Below are positions 1 to 5,870 of a stretch of DNA of 6,690 bases, piece after piece. A program made the position numbers and the translations under genes. A model generated the notes under the pieces. The model made no database searches. It was not told where the DNA came from and worked only from the letters and a program-made list of their open reading frames with translations. Source of the DNA: Clostridia bacterium (GTDB taxonomy: Bacteria; Bacillota; Clostridia; Oscillospirales; CAG-272); the NCBI GenBank assembly GCA_017411935.1, contig JAFQPC010000165.1, positions 1 through 6,690 of the forward strand. The letters run 5' to 3'. Numbering within the stretch: position 1 is the first letter of the stretch; each line of letters opens with the position of its first letter.

Positions 1-1309
1 GACGGCGAAGCTCGGCTTTGTCGCCTGCCTCATATGCACGGCGCGTTTTCAGCCCTAGCTCATACTTCACAGCGAGCGCGTCGCAGAGAGTTGCTTCCGA
101 AGCAAAAATGTATCCGTAACGTCGGCTCTTTTTTGCAGTGGCGTGAAGCTTTTCGGCAAATTCTTCGTATCGTACCCCTGCTCCCGCTTTCACAGTATAG
201 TCGAGAAAATCGTTAAAACAATCGGCATAAAGCATATATTTGGCAGGATTTCTCGGGTTGCCCTCGTAGGGAACGACTTCGTTGGGAAGGTCGATATTCA
301 TAAACTCGTCAAAGTCGATGCCGATGACACTTTTGAATTTCTTCTTAATGGTTGCTTCGTCGGTCACGCCCTTTGCATACTGTGCAAGATAGAAGAGCGC
401 AGGAAGCTGCGCAAAGTGCGAGCCTTCACCTCCGTCATCTCCCCATAGCGTCATAAATGCGTGGCGGATCTTGTGCTTTTTGCAAGCATTGAGGGCAGGG
501 AGCATCGCGTTGATACTGAAACGGTTAAAGGGAACAAGTCCGCTCCAACCGCGGATACCGCCCGCAAACCAAGTCTTTTTCGAAATCTGGAGATGATTTT
601 CGATCATATCCGAATATTTCTGTTCTTCGGTTTGGTAATAATCCCAATAGACAGGAATGACATCGTTGGGAAAACTCTCGACGACGTGCTTGGGAACCTC
701 TGCCTTGGGAATAAAATATTTTCCGCCGCACCACGAACGGAAATACATATCCGACCAGATCATCAGCTCGTAGTTGTATTTTTTCGCGATCTCGCGGATG
801 CGTTCCAAGTGGCGTGTCATCAAAGTGTTGATATCCTCGTAGCCGTAGCGGTCAAGGTGCTTTCCGCGACCGAGCATATGCGCCTCGTCCATACCAATAT
901 GAATTTTTCGGGAAGAGAAACATTCCGAAAGAGTCGCAAACATATGGTCGATAAATTCGTAGGTGCGCTCGTCGTCGACCATCAGAATGTCGCCGCAATC
1001 AACGGGGAGCTGCTTCCAACGAAGCGTTGCATTGAGATGCGCCAGCGTTTGTACGCAGGGAATGACAGTCATTCCGAGAGAAGCGGCAAACGCGTCGATC
1101 TCTTTCATTTCTGTTTTTGTGTAGCGACCGCGCATATAGCCGAGGTAGGGCTCGCCGTCCACCTCATAGGTGTCCTCGGTGTAAAGCATTACACAGTTGT
1201 AACCGATCTTTTTCAACAGGGGAAGAAACCGCTTGAGTCCGTCCATACTCATCACGGCGTTTCTTGACATATCAATCATAACTCCAAACGTGTCAAATTT
1301 CTTTCTCAT
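1..1309 (-). CDS. GH20 beta-N-acetylhexosaminidase, GcnA/GH20C-like, partial (C-terminus beyond left edge)
   Basis: The minus strand is open from an ATG at 1309 to the left edge: 436 whole codons with no stop, so the C-terminus is missing. The translation reads as a GH20 TIM barrel: MIDMSRNAVM near residue 11, YTEDTYE at 43-49, QTLAH at 87-91, the catalytic signature IHIGMDEAHMLG at 136-147, WSDMYF at 185-190, VYWDYY at 220-225 and TLWGDDGGE at 287-295. In GH20, the Asp-Glu pair (D141, E142) performs substrate-assisted hydrolysis of terminal beta-linked GlcNAc or GalNAc: Glu is the acid/base and Asp positions the substrate acetamido group. The signature closely matches, from memory, streptococcal GcnA/GH20C, about 630 residues long, so roughly 190 residues are probably missing. 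The start has a GAGG ribosome binding site (1318-1321). The N-terminus MRKKFDTFG is not a signal peptide, so a cytoplasmic site is inferred. The gene is transcribed divergently from the EEP array. Family assignment is firm; exact linkage specificity is not. Confidence 0.9.
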   Translation of the reverse strand, partial: MRKKFDTFGVMIDMSRNAVMSMDGLKRFLPLLKKIGYNCVMLYTEDTYEVDGEPYLGYMRGRYTKTEMKEIDAFAASLGMTVIPCVQTLAHLNATLRWKQLPVDCGDILMVDDERTYEFIDHMFATLSECFSSRKIHIGMDEAHMLGRGKHLDRYGYEDINTLMTRHLERIREIAKKYNYELMIWSDMYFRSWCGGKYFIPKAEVPKHVVESFPNDVIPVYWDYYQTEEQKYSDMIENHLQISKKTWFAGGIRGWSGLVPFNRFSINAMLPALNACKKHKIRHAFMTLWGDDGGEGSHFAQLPALFYLAQYAKGVTDEATIKKKFKSVIGIDFDEFMNIDLPNEVVPYEGNPRNPAKYMLYADCFNDFLDYTVKAGAGVRYEEFAEKLHATAKKSRRYGYIFASEATLCDALAVKYELGLKTRRAYEAGDKAELRR

Positions 1310-1317
1310 AAGTACGT

Positions 1318-1321
1318 CCTC
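1318..1321 (-). promoter_or_regulatory. Ribosome binding site of the GH20 gene
   Basis: On the minus strand GTGAGGACGTACTT precedes the ATG, with GAGG at 1321-1318 and 8 nt to the start codon. This supports the start at 1309 rather than the in-frame downstream Met codons at residues 11, 14, 20 and 22, none of which is needed to preserve the first conserved motif. Confidence 0.6.
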
Positions 1322-1338
1322 ACTTTTTCGTTTTGTCC

Positions 1339-1356
1339 TATTGGACCTTACCAATA
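1339..1356. promoter_or_regulatory. Inverted repeat over the GH20 start site, candidate operator
   Basis: The plus strand reads TATTGGACCTTACCAATA: perfect 6-bp arms TATTGG/CCAATA around a 6-bp spacer. It begins at the last base of the -10 box and covers the predicted transcription start, where a bound dimeric repressor would block initiation. Symmetry and position suggest a LacI-, GntR- or ROK-type sugar-responsive regulator, but no regulator gene lies in the window and the motif matches no operator I can name. The 12-bp total arm length could occur by chance in AT-rich DNA, though its placement makes that less likely. Confidence 0.45.
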
Positions 1357-1383
1357 TTATACCATTTTCTCCCGAAAAGTCAA
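1356..1383 (-). promoter_or_regulatory. Promoter of the GH20 hexosaminidase gene
   Basis: Read on the minus strand, TTGACT (1383-1378, five of six consensus -35 bases) is followed by a 16-bp spacer and a perfect TATAAT -10 box (1361-1356) preceded by TGG, an extended -10 element. The expected start is near 1349, giving a leader of about 40 nt before the ATG at 1309. This is a near-ideal housekeeping promoter, which makes repression rather than activation the likelier form of control. Inferred from sequence match only. Confidence 0.65.
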
Positions 1384-1485
1384 GTTTTTTCAGAAAACAA
1401 GATGGGGAAAAGCACCAAAAAAAGATGGCTTTTTTTATCAAAAATAACAAAATTTCCTTTGAGACATAAAAGTTTTCGAATTTCC

Positions 1486-1514
1486 TTGACACCCCCCGAA
1501 AAATATGGTAAACT
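1486..1514 (+). promoter_or_regulatory. Promoter of the EEP gene array
   Basis: A perfect TTGACA -35 box (1486-1491), a 17-bp spacer and TAAACT as -10 (1509-1514, four of six consensus bases), with TG one base upstream as an extended -10. Transcription would start near 1521, leaving about 35 nt of leader. No other credible promoter is seen between the array genes, so this one probably serves the whole operon. A run of six C residues directly after the -35 box is unusual in such AT-rich surroundings. Confidence 0.65.
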
Positions 1515-1555
1515 GAACGCGAAAAGCTAGAAAATTTAAGTCGAGGTGCCTAAAA

Positions 1556-2413
1556 ATGAGTCTTCACGAATATTGTTCTTTTTTTGAAAAAACACATCAA
1601 AATGTCAAAAAAGAAGAAAATTCTTTTATTCGTATTATGACTTCGAATATCTTGCACAGTCGTGCGGGAGAGCCTGCCAAAAAAAACTGGGAAGAACGTG
1701 TGGATATTATGTCAGCGGTCTACCTGACGTTTCTTCCTGATTTCCTTGGATTACAGGAAGTCGGCTATCAGCAGTATGAACCTTTTTTGCGACGTCTTTC
1801 CGAGGTGTATGCCACACCGAACACACCACTTGGTGAACACCCCAATTATACGTATCACGAAGCCGAGTATATCCAAAATCACGTGCCGATTTTTTATAAC
1901 AAACACAAATACCGAGTGCTCGACAGTCGATACCATCTTTTCGAAGAACAAAGCCTTTGGGGATATCAGTGGGCACTATATCAATCGCGAGAGAACCCCG
2001 AACAAAAACTGATTCATATGAATCTGCATTTCTTTTCGGGACTCCCGGACCAGAGAAAAAGAGGTGTTCTTGACACCCATCGAGAGCTTGTGCATCTGCG
2101 TCGTCACTATCCAAGTGTTCCTATTGTTGTGACAGGGGATTATAACTTGACCGAGCATGACGAAAGCTTTGCTCTCTTGCTCGACGGACTTTCGATGAAA
2201 ACGGCAATGCACCTGACGGAGCGCAACGACAATCATATCGGCTGGTGTCATGAGGTTGGCTCGATGGATCTTGTAATGGGAAAGGGAACCTACGATCATA
2301 TTTCGATTACTCCCGATCTTCTTGAAGTTAAGCTTCACCGAGTTCTTTACGATGAACAGATGGTTGGAGGAAGCGATCACAATCCAATGTTTATTGATGT
2401 AAAACTGCGCTGA
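1556..2413 (+). CDS. EEP-superfamily (DNase I-like) metal-dependent hydrolase, array copy 1
   Basis: A 285-residue protein with the full EEP core. Residues expected to bind metal and phosphate, by comparison with DNase I, are N31 (MTSN), E68 (LGLQEV), H158 (HMNLH), D195/N197 (GDYN), D247 (DHI) and D274/H275 (SDH). Between them lie the array-specific motifs QNHxPxFYNKHKY (107-119) and GYQWALY (136-142). The family cleaves phosphoester bonds with Mg2+ or Mn2+; members act on DNA, inositol phosphates, sphingomyelin or sugar phosphates, and motifs alone do not say which. There is no signal peptide or membrane segment, so it is probably cytosolic. It carries the C-terminal loop with WCH and GS (230-236). 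The start is supported by GAGGTG at 1543-1548, 7 nt upstream. It is the first gene after the promoter and is visibly more AT-rich than copies 4-6. Confidence 0.88.
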   Translation: MSLHEYCSFFEKTHQNVKKEENSFIRIMTSNILHSRAGEPAKKNWEERVDIMSAVYLTFLPDFLGLQEVGYQQYEPFLRRLSEVYATPNTPLGEHPNYTYHEAEYIQNHVPIFYNKHKYRVLDSRYHLFEEQSLWGYQWALYQSRENPEQKLIHMNLHFFSGLPDQRKRGVLDTHRELVHLRRHYPSVPIVVTGDYNLTEHDESFALLLDGLSMKTAMHLTERNDNHIGWCHEVGSMDLVMGKGTYDHISITPDLLEVKLHRVLYDEQMVGGSDHNPMFIDVKLR

Positions 2414-2423
2414 GGAGAAAAAT

Positions 2424-3278
2424 ATGACAAAACAAGAGCTCTGTAAATTTTTTGAAGAAACGCATAAAAACGTAAAAAAAGCAGACGAGTCATATATTCG
2501 TATTATGACCTCGAATATTCGTCATTCTCGCTGTGATAAGCAATCTGCCGAAACGTGGGAAGAAAGAGCAGAGATTCAGGCAGCGATGGTTCTGACGTTT
2601 TTGCCCGATTTTCTCGGTCTGCAGGAGGTCAGCTATCAGCAGACGCCGAAGCTTTGTGCGCTTCTTTCGGACGTATATGCAACGCCGAATACGCCTCTGG
2701 GAGATTTTATCAACTATCCTTATCATGGCGTAGACTATATTCAAAATCACATTCCGATTTTTTATAATAAGCTGAAATATGAAGAATTGGAAAGCCGTTA
2801 CCATCTTTTCTCAATGAGCGGTCTGCACGGTTATCAGTGGGCGCGTTACCGTTCGAAAGAGAATCCCGAGCAGTGTTTTATTCATATCAATATGCACCCT
2901 CACTCGGCAGACGATCAAGCAACGATCTGCTTTCGTGAGGTTCGTCGTGAGCTTGAGCATCTTCGCCGACTCTATCCGCACACGCCGATCTTCTTCTCGG
3001 GCGACTATAATATGCAGTATTTCCGCGACGATTTCAAATATCTGTTTGACGGAATGGCAATGGAGACGGGAATGCTGATCGCCGAGCAGAGCGACGGAAT
3101 CGAGTGCTGGAGCCACGCTCCGGGATCGATGGATTGCCCCAAGGCGATGACGGCGATCGACCATATTACAGTCACGACCGAGCACGTTGACGTTAAGCTT
3201 CACCGAATTTTGCTCGATGAGTATTTGGCATTTTCCAGCGACCACTGTCCGATGTTTATCGACGTAAAGCTGAAGTAA
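2424..3278 (+). CDS. EEP-superfamily (DNase I-like) metal-dependent hydrolase, array copy 2
   Basis: At 284 residues this copy aligns with copy 1 almost without gaps; over the first 73 residues 46 are identical by my count. The active-site set is complete: N31, E68, H158, D194/N196, D246-H247 and D273-H274. The region after the histidine motif reads HINMHPHS, shared with copy 3 (HMNMHPHS) rather than with copies 1, 5 and 6 (HMNLHFF), so it may contact the substrate. The C-terminal loop reads CWSH..GS..C (228-238). It begins 10 bp after the stop of copy 1, with GAGGAG at 2412-2417 overlapping that stop codon, a sign of translational coupling. No export signal is visible. The substrate is unknown. 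Confidence 0.88.
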   Translation: MTKQELCKFFEETHKNVKKADESYIRIMTSNIRHSRCDKQSAETWEERAEIQAAMVLTFLPDFLGLQEVSYQQTPKLCALLSDVYATPNTPLGDFINYPYHGVDYIQNHIPIFYNKLKYEELESRYHLFSMSGLHGYQWARYRSKENPEQCFIHINMHPHSADDQATICFREVRRELEHLRRLYPHTPIFFSGDYNMQYFRDDFKYLFDGMAMETGMLIAEQSDGIECWSHAPGSMDCPKAMTAIDHITVTTEHVDVKLHRILLDEYLAFSSDHCPMFIDVKLK

Positions 3279-3282
3279 GGAG
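3277..3282 (+). promoter_or_regulatory. Ribosome binding site deciding the start of copy 3
   Basis: AAGGAG lies 3 nt before an ATG at 3286 and 6 nt before a second, adjacent ATG at 3289. Other genes of the array have 6-7 nt here, so 3289 is the better start, although initiation at 3286 would add only one Met. Confidence 0.6.
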
Positions 3283-3288
3283 AAAATG

Positions 3289-4155
3289 ATGTTACAAAAA
3301 GAATGGATCGAAAAAATTAAAGGCTACGGGCACGCCAATATCGAAAAAGCGGACGAAAGCTACATTCGTATTATGACTTCGAACGTCCTGCACAGTCGTG
3401 CCGACGAGCTTCCCAAAAAGACGTGGGAAGAGAGAGTTGATATTATGTCGGCGGTGTATTTAACCTTTTTGCCCGATTTTCTCGGCTTGCAAGAGGTCAG
3501 CTATCAGCAGACTGAGCCGTTTTTGAGACATCTTGCCGAGGTGTACGCCACGCCCGACACACCGCTCGGAGATTGTCCGACCGCGCCCTATCACGGTGTG
3601 GATTATATTCAGAATCATACGCCCGTTCTTTATAATAAGCATAAATATGAAGTGCTCGACAGCCGTTTCCACTTCTTTGAAAACGACGGTCTGCATGGCT
3701 ATCAGTGGGCACTCTATCGCGCAAAGGACAACCCCGCGCAAAAGATCATTCATATGAATATGCACCCGCACTCAAACAGCAATCTCAATATGCCAGGCTT
3801 TGAGGAAGTGCACGAAGAACTTGCGCATTTGCGCCGACACTATCCGACCACCCCCATTTTCCTGACGGGTGACTATAACGCATGCTATACCGAGCGTCAG
3901 ATGCAGGTGCTCTTTGAGGGACTTGATATGACGAGCGGAATGTTGGTTGCCGAGCAAAGCGATGGCACAGATTGCTGTTGCCACCCGCTTGGTTCGACCA
4001 AATATCCCAACTCGGAAACCGCGATCGATCACGTGGGCGTAACGACCGACCTTGTCGATGTCAAGCTCCACCGTGTGCTTCTTGATGAGGTGATCGCAAT
4101 GGGAAGTGACCACTGCCCGATGTTCATCGACGTGGCGATCAAAGCCGAGAAATGA
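3289..4155 (+). CDS. EEP-superfamily (DNase I-like) metal-dependent hydrolase, array copy 3
   Basis: Encodes 288 residues from the preferred second ATG (289 from 3286). Active-site residues are N32, E69, H159, D195/N197, D247 and D274-H275, all present. The stretch from about residue 46 to 85 (WEERVDIMSAVYLTFLPDFL onward) is nearly identical to copy 1, whereas the HPHS segment after the active-site His matches copy 2. The C-terminal loop is cysteine-rich, with three successive Cys then His (229-232) and GS at 235-236. Its N-terminal 20 residues differ from copies 1 and 2 and contain no hydrophobic stretch. The gene ends in a double stop (TGA at 4153, TAA at 4156). It starts 10 bp after copy 2 and is followed by copy 4 after 15 bp, so it is mid-operon. 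Confidence 0.88.
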   Translation: MLQKEWIEKIKGYGHANIEKADESYIRIMTSNVLHSRADELPKKTWEERVDIMSAVYLTFLPDFLGLQEVSYQQTEPFLRHLAEVYATPDTPLGDCPTAPYHGVDYIQNHTPVLYNKHKYEVLDSRFHFFENDGLHGYQWALYRAKDNPAQKIIHMNMHPHSNSNLNMPGFEEVHEELAHLRRHYPTTPIFLTGDYNACYTERQMQVLFEGLDMTSGMLVAEQSDGTDCCCHPLGSTKYPNSETAIDHVGVTTDLVDVKLHRVLLDEVIAMGSDHCPMFIDVAIKAEK

Positions 4156-4170
4156 TAAAGGAGAAAAAAT

Positions 4171-5016
4171 ATGAACTGTGATTATTTGTTCGAAAAGAAA
4201 TTTTCGGAGCACAGAAGCGCGAAAAAAGCGGACGAAAGTTATATCCGTATTATGTCGTCGAACGTGCTTCACACCCACGACGGTTATTCGAGACGGCTTG
4301 CCAATCTTCAGCAGATCCCCTATCACGAGAGAGCCGAGTATCTGGCAAAGTGTTATCTGACCTTCCTGCCCGACTTCCTTGGTTTGCAAGAGGTCAGCTA
4401 TGAAATGGAGCCGATCCTTTTTGACCTGTTGAAAGAGGTGTATGCCCCCGCAGCCGCACCGATGGGCGATCACGTAAACTATCCGTATCACGGAACCGAT
4501 CATATTCAGAATCATACGCCGATTCTCTATAATAAGCACAAATACGAGCTTCTTGACTGCCGTTTCCACAATTTCGAAGCAGGCGGACTTTGGAGCTACG
4601 AGTGGGGACTTTATCGCTCCAAGGAAGACCCCACGAAGAAGATCGTTCACATGAATCTGCACTATCCGTCAAGCTCGGCAAAGCAATTCTTTGGCGCGGC
4701 GGTCGAGGACGTGCACGAGGAGATCTTGCATTTGCGCCGCCTCTATCCCCAAATCGCTATCGTGATCACGGGCGACTATAACTGCCGTTATACGACCGAG
4801 CACTATCAGAATATGGTGCGCGATCTGCCGATGACCTCGGGAATGCTCGTTGCCGAGGACGGAGAGCCGAATGAGAACATCATTGACCACGAGACCGTCA
4901 CCACCGACGTTCTTGACGTCAAGGTTCATAGATCTCTTTGGTGGCGCGGCTTTGATAAGCTGACCGACCACCCGCCTACGTTTGTTGACGTGGTTTATAA
5001 AACGAAAGGGGAATAA
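4171..5016 (+). CDS. EEP-superfamily (DNase I-like) metal-dependent hydrolase, array copy 4 (short-loop type)
   Basis: A 281-residue member with N31, E74, H164, D202/N204, D239-H240 and D266-H267 intact. Two architectural differences set it apart. The segment after the first Asn is about 6 residues longer than in copies 1-3 and carries an Asp-Gly (37-38). The loop before the IDH motif is about 14 residues shorter (EDGEPNENIIDH), losing the His and Gly-Ser found in copies 1, 2, 3 and 6. The last active-site motif is TDH instead of SDH, and SYEWGLY (142-148) replaces GYQWALY. The metal set is complete, so activity is expected, but substrate preference probably differs. AAAGGAG at 4157-4163 lies 7 nt before the ATG. 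No signal peptide is seen. Confidence 0.88.
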   Translation: MNCDYLFEKKFSEHRSAKKADESYIRIMSSNVLHTHDGYSRRLANLQQIPYHERAEYLAKCYLTFLPDFLGLQEVSYEMEPILFDLLKEVYAPAAAPMGDHVNYPYHGTDHIQNHTPILYNKHKYELLDCRFHNFEAGGLWSYEWGLYRSKEDPTKKIVHMNLHYPSSSAKQFFGAAVEDVHEEILHLRRLYPQIAIVITGDYNCRYTTEHYQNMVRDLPMTSGMLVAEDGEPNENIIDHETVTTDVLDVKVHRSLWWRGFDKLTDHPPTFVDVVYKTKGE

Positions 5017-5019
5017 GAA

Positions 5020-5868
5020 ATGAATCTTCTGGAAAAAATGGACAAGATCGAGGAACTCGGCTTTGAAAAAATGCGCCTGCCCGATCCTTGCTATACGCCG
5101 ACCATTCGCGTTATGACCTCGAATGCTCTGCATACGGGTGACGGAAAATCGAGACAGGCAAGAGACGAGGGAAATGTCTTCCAAAAGAGACTGGATACGC
5201 TTGCGGCAGTATATCTGAGCTTTATGCCCGATTTTCTCGGTGTGCAGGAGCTTTCCTATACGATGATGCCCGAGCTGATGGCAAGAATCGGTTCGGTCTA
5301 CGCCATTCCCGAAACGCAAATGGGAGATATTGCGACCTACGAATATCACGGCTATTTCCATCAGCCCAACCATTTTCCGACGCTTTATAATAAGCACAAA
5401 TATGAGGTGCTCGAAAGCCGCTTCCACCGCTCTCCGGTAGGTACGATCTGGGGATACCATTGGGCGCTCTACCGTTCGAAGGACAACCCCTCGCATCGCT
5501 TTATCCATATGAATCTGCACTTTTTCTATAATAATAACGAGGAGCAGTGGCCCGAGATCGACGAGACCCATCGTGAGCTCGTGCATCTGCGCAGAATGTA
5601 CCCGAACGTGCCGATTTTCGTGACGGGTGACTACAATATGAGAAGAACGCACAAGCACTTTGATATGCTCTTTGACGGACTTTCGATGGAGAGCGCTATG
5701 ATGCTTGCCGAGGACGGACAGAAGAGCGAGCTTCATATCGACCATATCTCGGTGACGACCGATCTGATGACGCCGATCTTCCACCGCAAGCTGGATATGA
5801 GTGCCTTGCCTTTTGCCAGCGACCACGCGCCGCAGTTTGCCGATTTTGTGATGAAGGAGGGAGAATAA
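5020..5868 (+). CDS. EEP-superfamily (DNase I-like) metal-dependent hydrolase, array copy 5 (short-loop type)
   Basis: At 282 residues, it keeps the complete EEP set: N35, E77, H167, D204/N206, D241-H242 and D268-H269. Like copy 4 it has the longer Asp-Gly segment after the first Asn (41-42) and lacks the loop before the IDH motif (EDGQKSELHIDH). It is the most divergent copy: QPNHFPTLYNKHKY replaces the QNHxP form, VQEL replaces LQEV, and the C-terminus reads QFADF rather than MFIDV. It begins 3 bp after copy 4 stops, with its ribosome binding site AAAGGGGA (5005-5012) inside the end of copy 4. Two stretches of 28 and 29 bp are identical to copy 6 in matching positions. Cytosolic by absence of a signal sequence. 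Substrate unknown. Confidence 0.88.
   Translation: MNLLEKMDKIEELGFEKMRLPDPCYTPTIRVMTSNALHTGDGKSRQARDEGNVFQKRLDTLAAVYLSFMPDFLGVQELSYTMMPELMARIGSVYAIPETQMGDIATYEYHGYFHQPNHFPTLYNKHKYEVLESRFHRSPVGTIWGYHWALYRSKDNPSHRFIHMNLHFFYNNNEEQWPEIDETHRELVHLRRMYPNVPIFVTGDYNMRRTHKHFDMLFDGLSMESAMMLAEDGQKSELHIDHISVTTDLMTPIFHRKLDMSALPFASDHAPQFADFVMKEGE
5502..5615 (+). repeat. Nucleotide blocks shared by copies 5 and 6
   Basis: The 28 bp at 5502-5529 equal 6329-6356, and the 29 bp at 5587-5615 equal 6414-6442. The blocks are separated by the same 57 bp of clearly different sequence in both copies. They encode the active-site His segment and the strand leading to GDYN. Strong selection on protein sequence with shared codon bias could explain part of this, but identity at silent positions over 28-29 bp also fits local gene conversion. 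Confidence 0.6.
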
Positions 5869-5870
5869 AA

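Larger units (their letters stand above)
1310..1555. other. Divergent intergenic control region
   Basis: This AT-rich 246-bp gap separates the start codons of the minus-strand hexosaminidase and the first plus-strand EEP gene. It holds two convincing sigma-A-type promoters facing away from each other, an inverted repeat over the glycosidase start site, and both ribosome binding sites. The centre (about 1384-1485) is rich in A and T tracts and contains no gene I can support. I see no tRNA, riboswitch or terminator in it. Confidence 0.85.

Noticed and set aside
461..1267. Plus-strand open frame of 268 codons
   Set aside because: It lies opposite the GH20 gene, whose minus-strand frame carries the full catalytic signature; the plus frame has no credible motif or start signal.
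1417..1436. Inverted repeat of seven A plus G, a 4-base gap, then C plus seven T, which could look like a terminator
   Set aside because: The stem has only one G:C pair and lies between divergent promoters, where neither transcript ends. More likely curved AT-rich promoter DNA.
1556..2413. Naming copy 1 a secreted sphingomyelinase or DNase I
   Set aside because: Both are EEP relatives, but the proteins here lack a signal peptide, and the shared motifs (QNHxPxFYNKHKY, GYQWALY) are not ones I associate with either enzyme.
3286..3288. First of two adjacent ATG codons as the start of copy 3
   Set aside because: It lies only 3 nt after AAGGAG, while the second ATG at 3289 has the 6-nt spacing typical of this operon. 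The difference is a single Met.
4669..5826. Long minus-strand open frame (385 codons) antisense to copies 4 and 5, and similar ones at 3772-4662 and 5733-6656
   Set aside because: They recur in the same register opposite each EEP copy, have no recognisable domain or ribosome binding site, and cross the boundaries of genes with clear motifs. They arise because the real genes' codon use avoids antisense stops.
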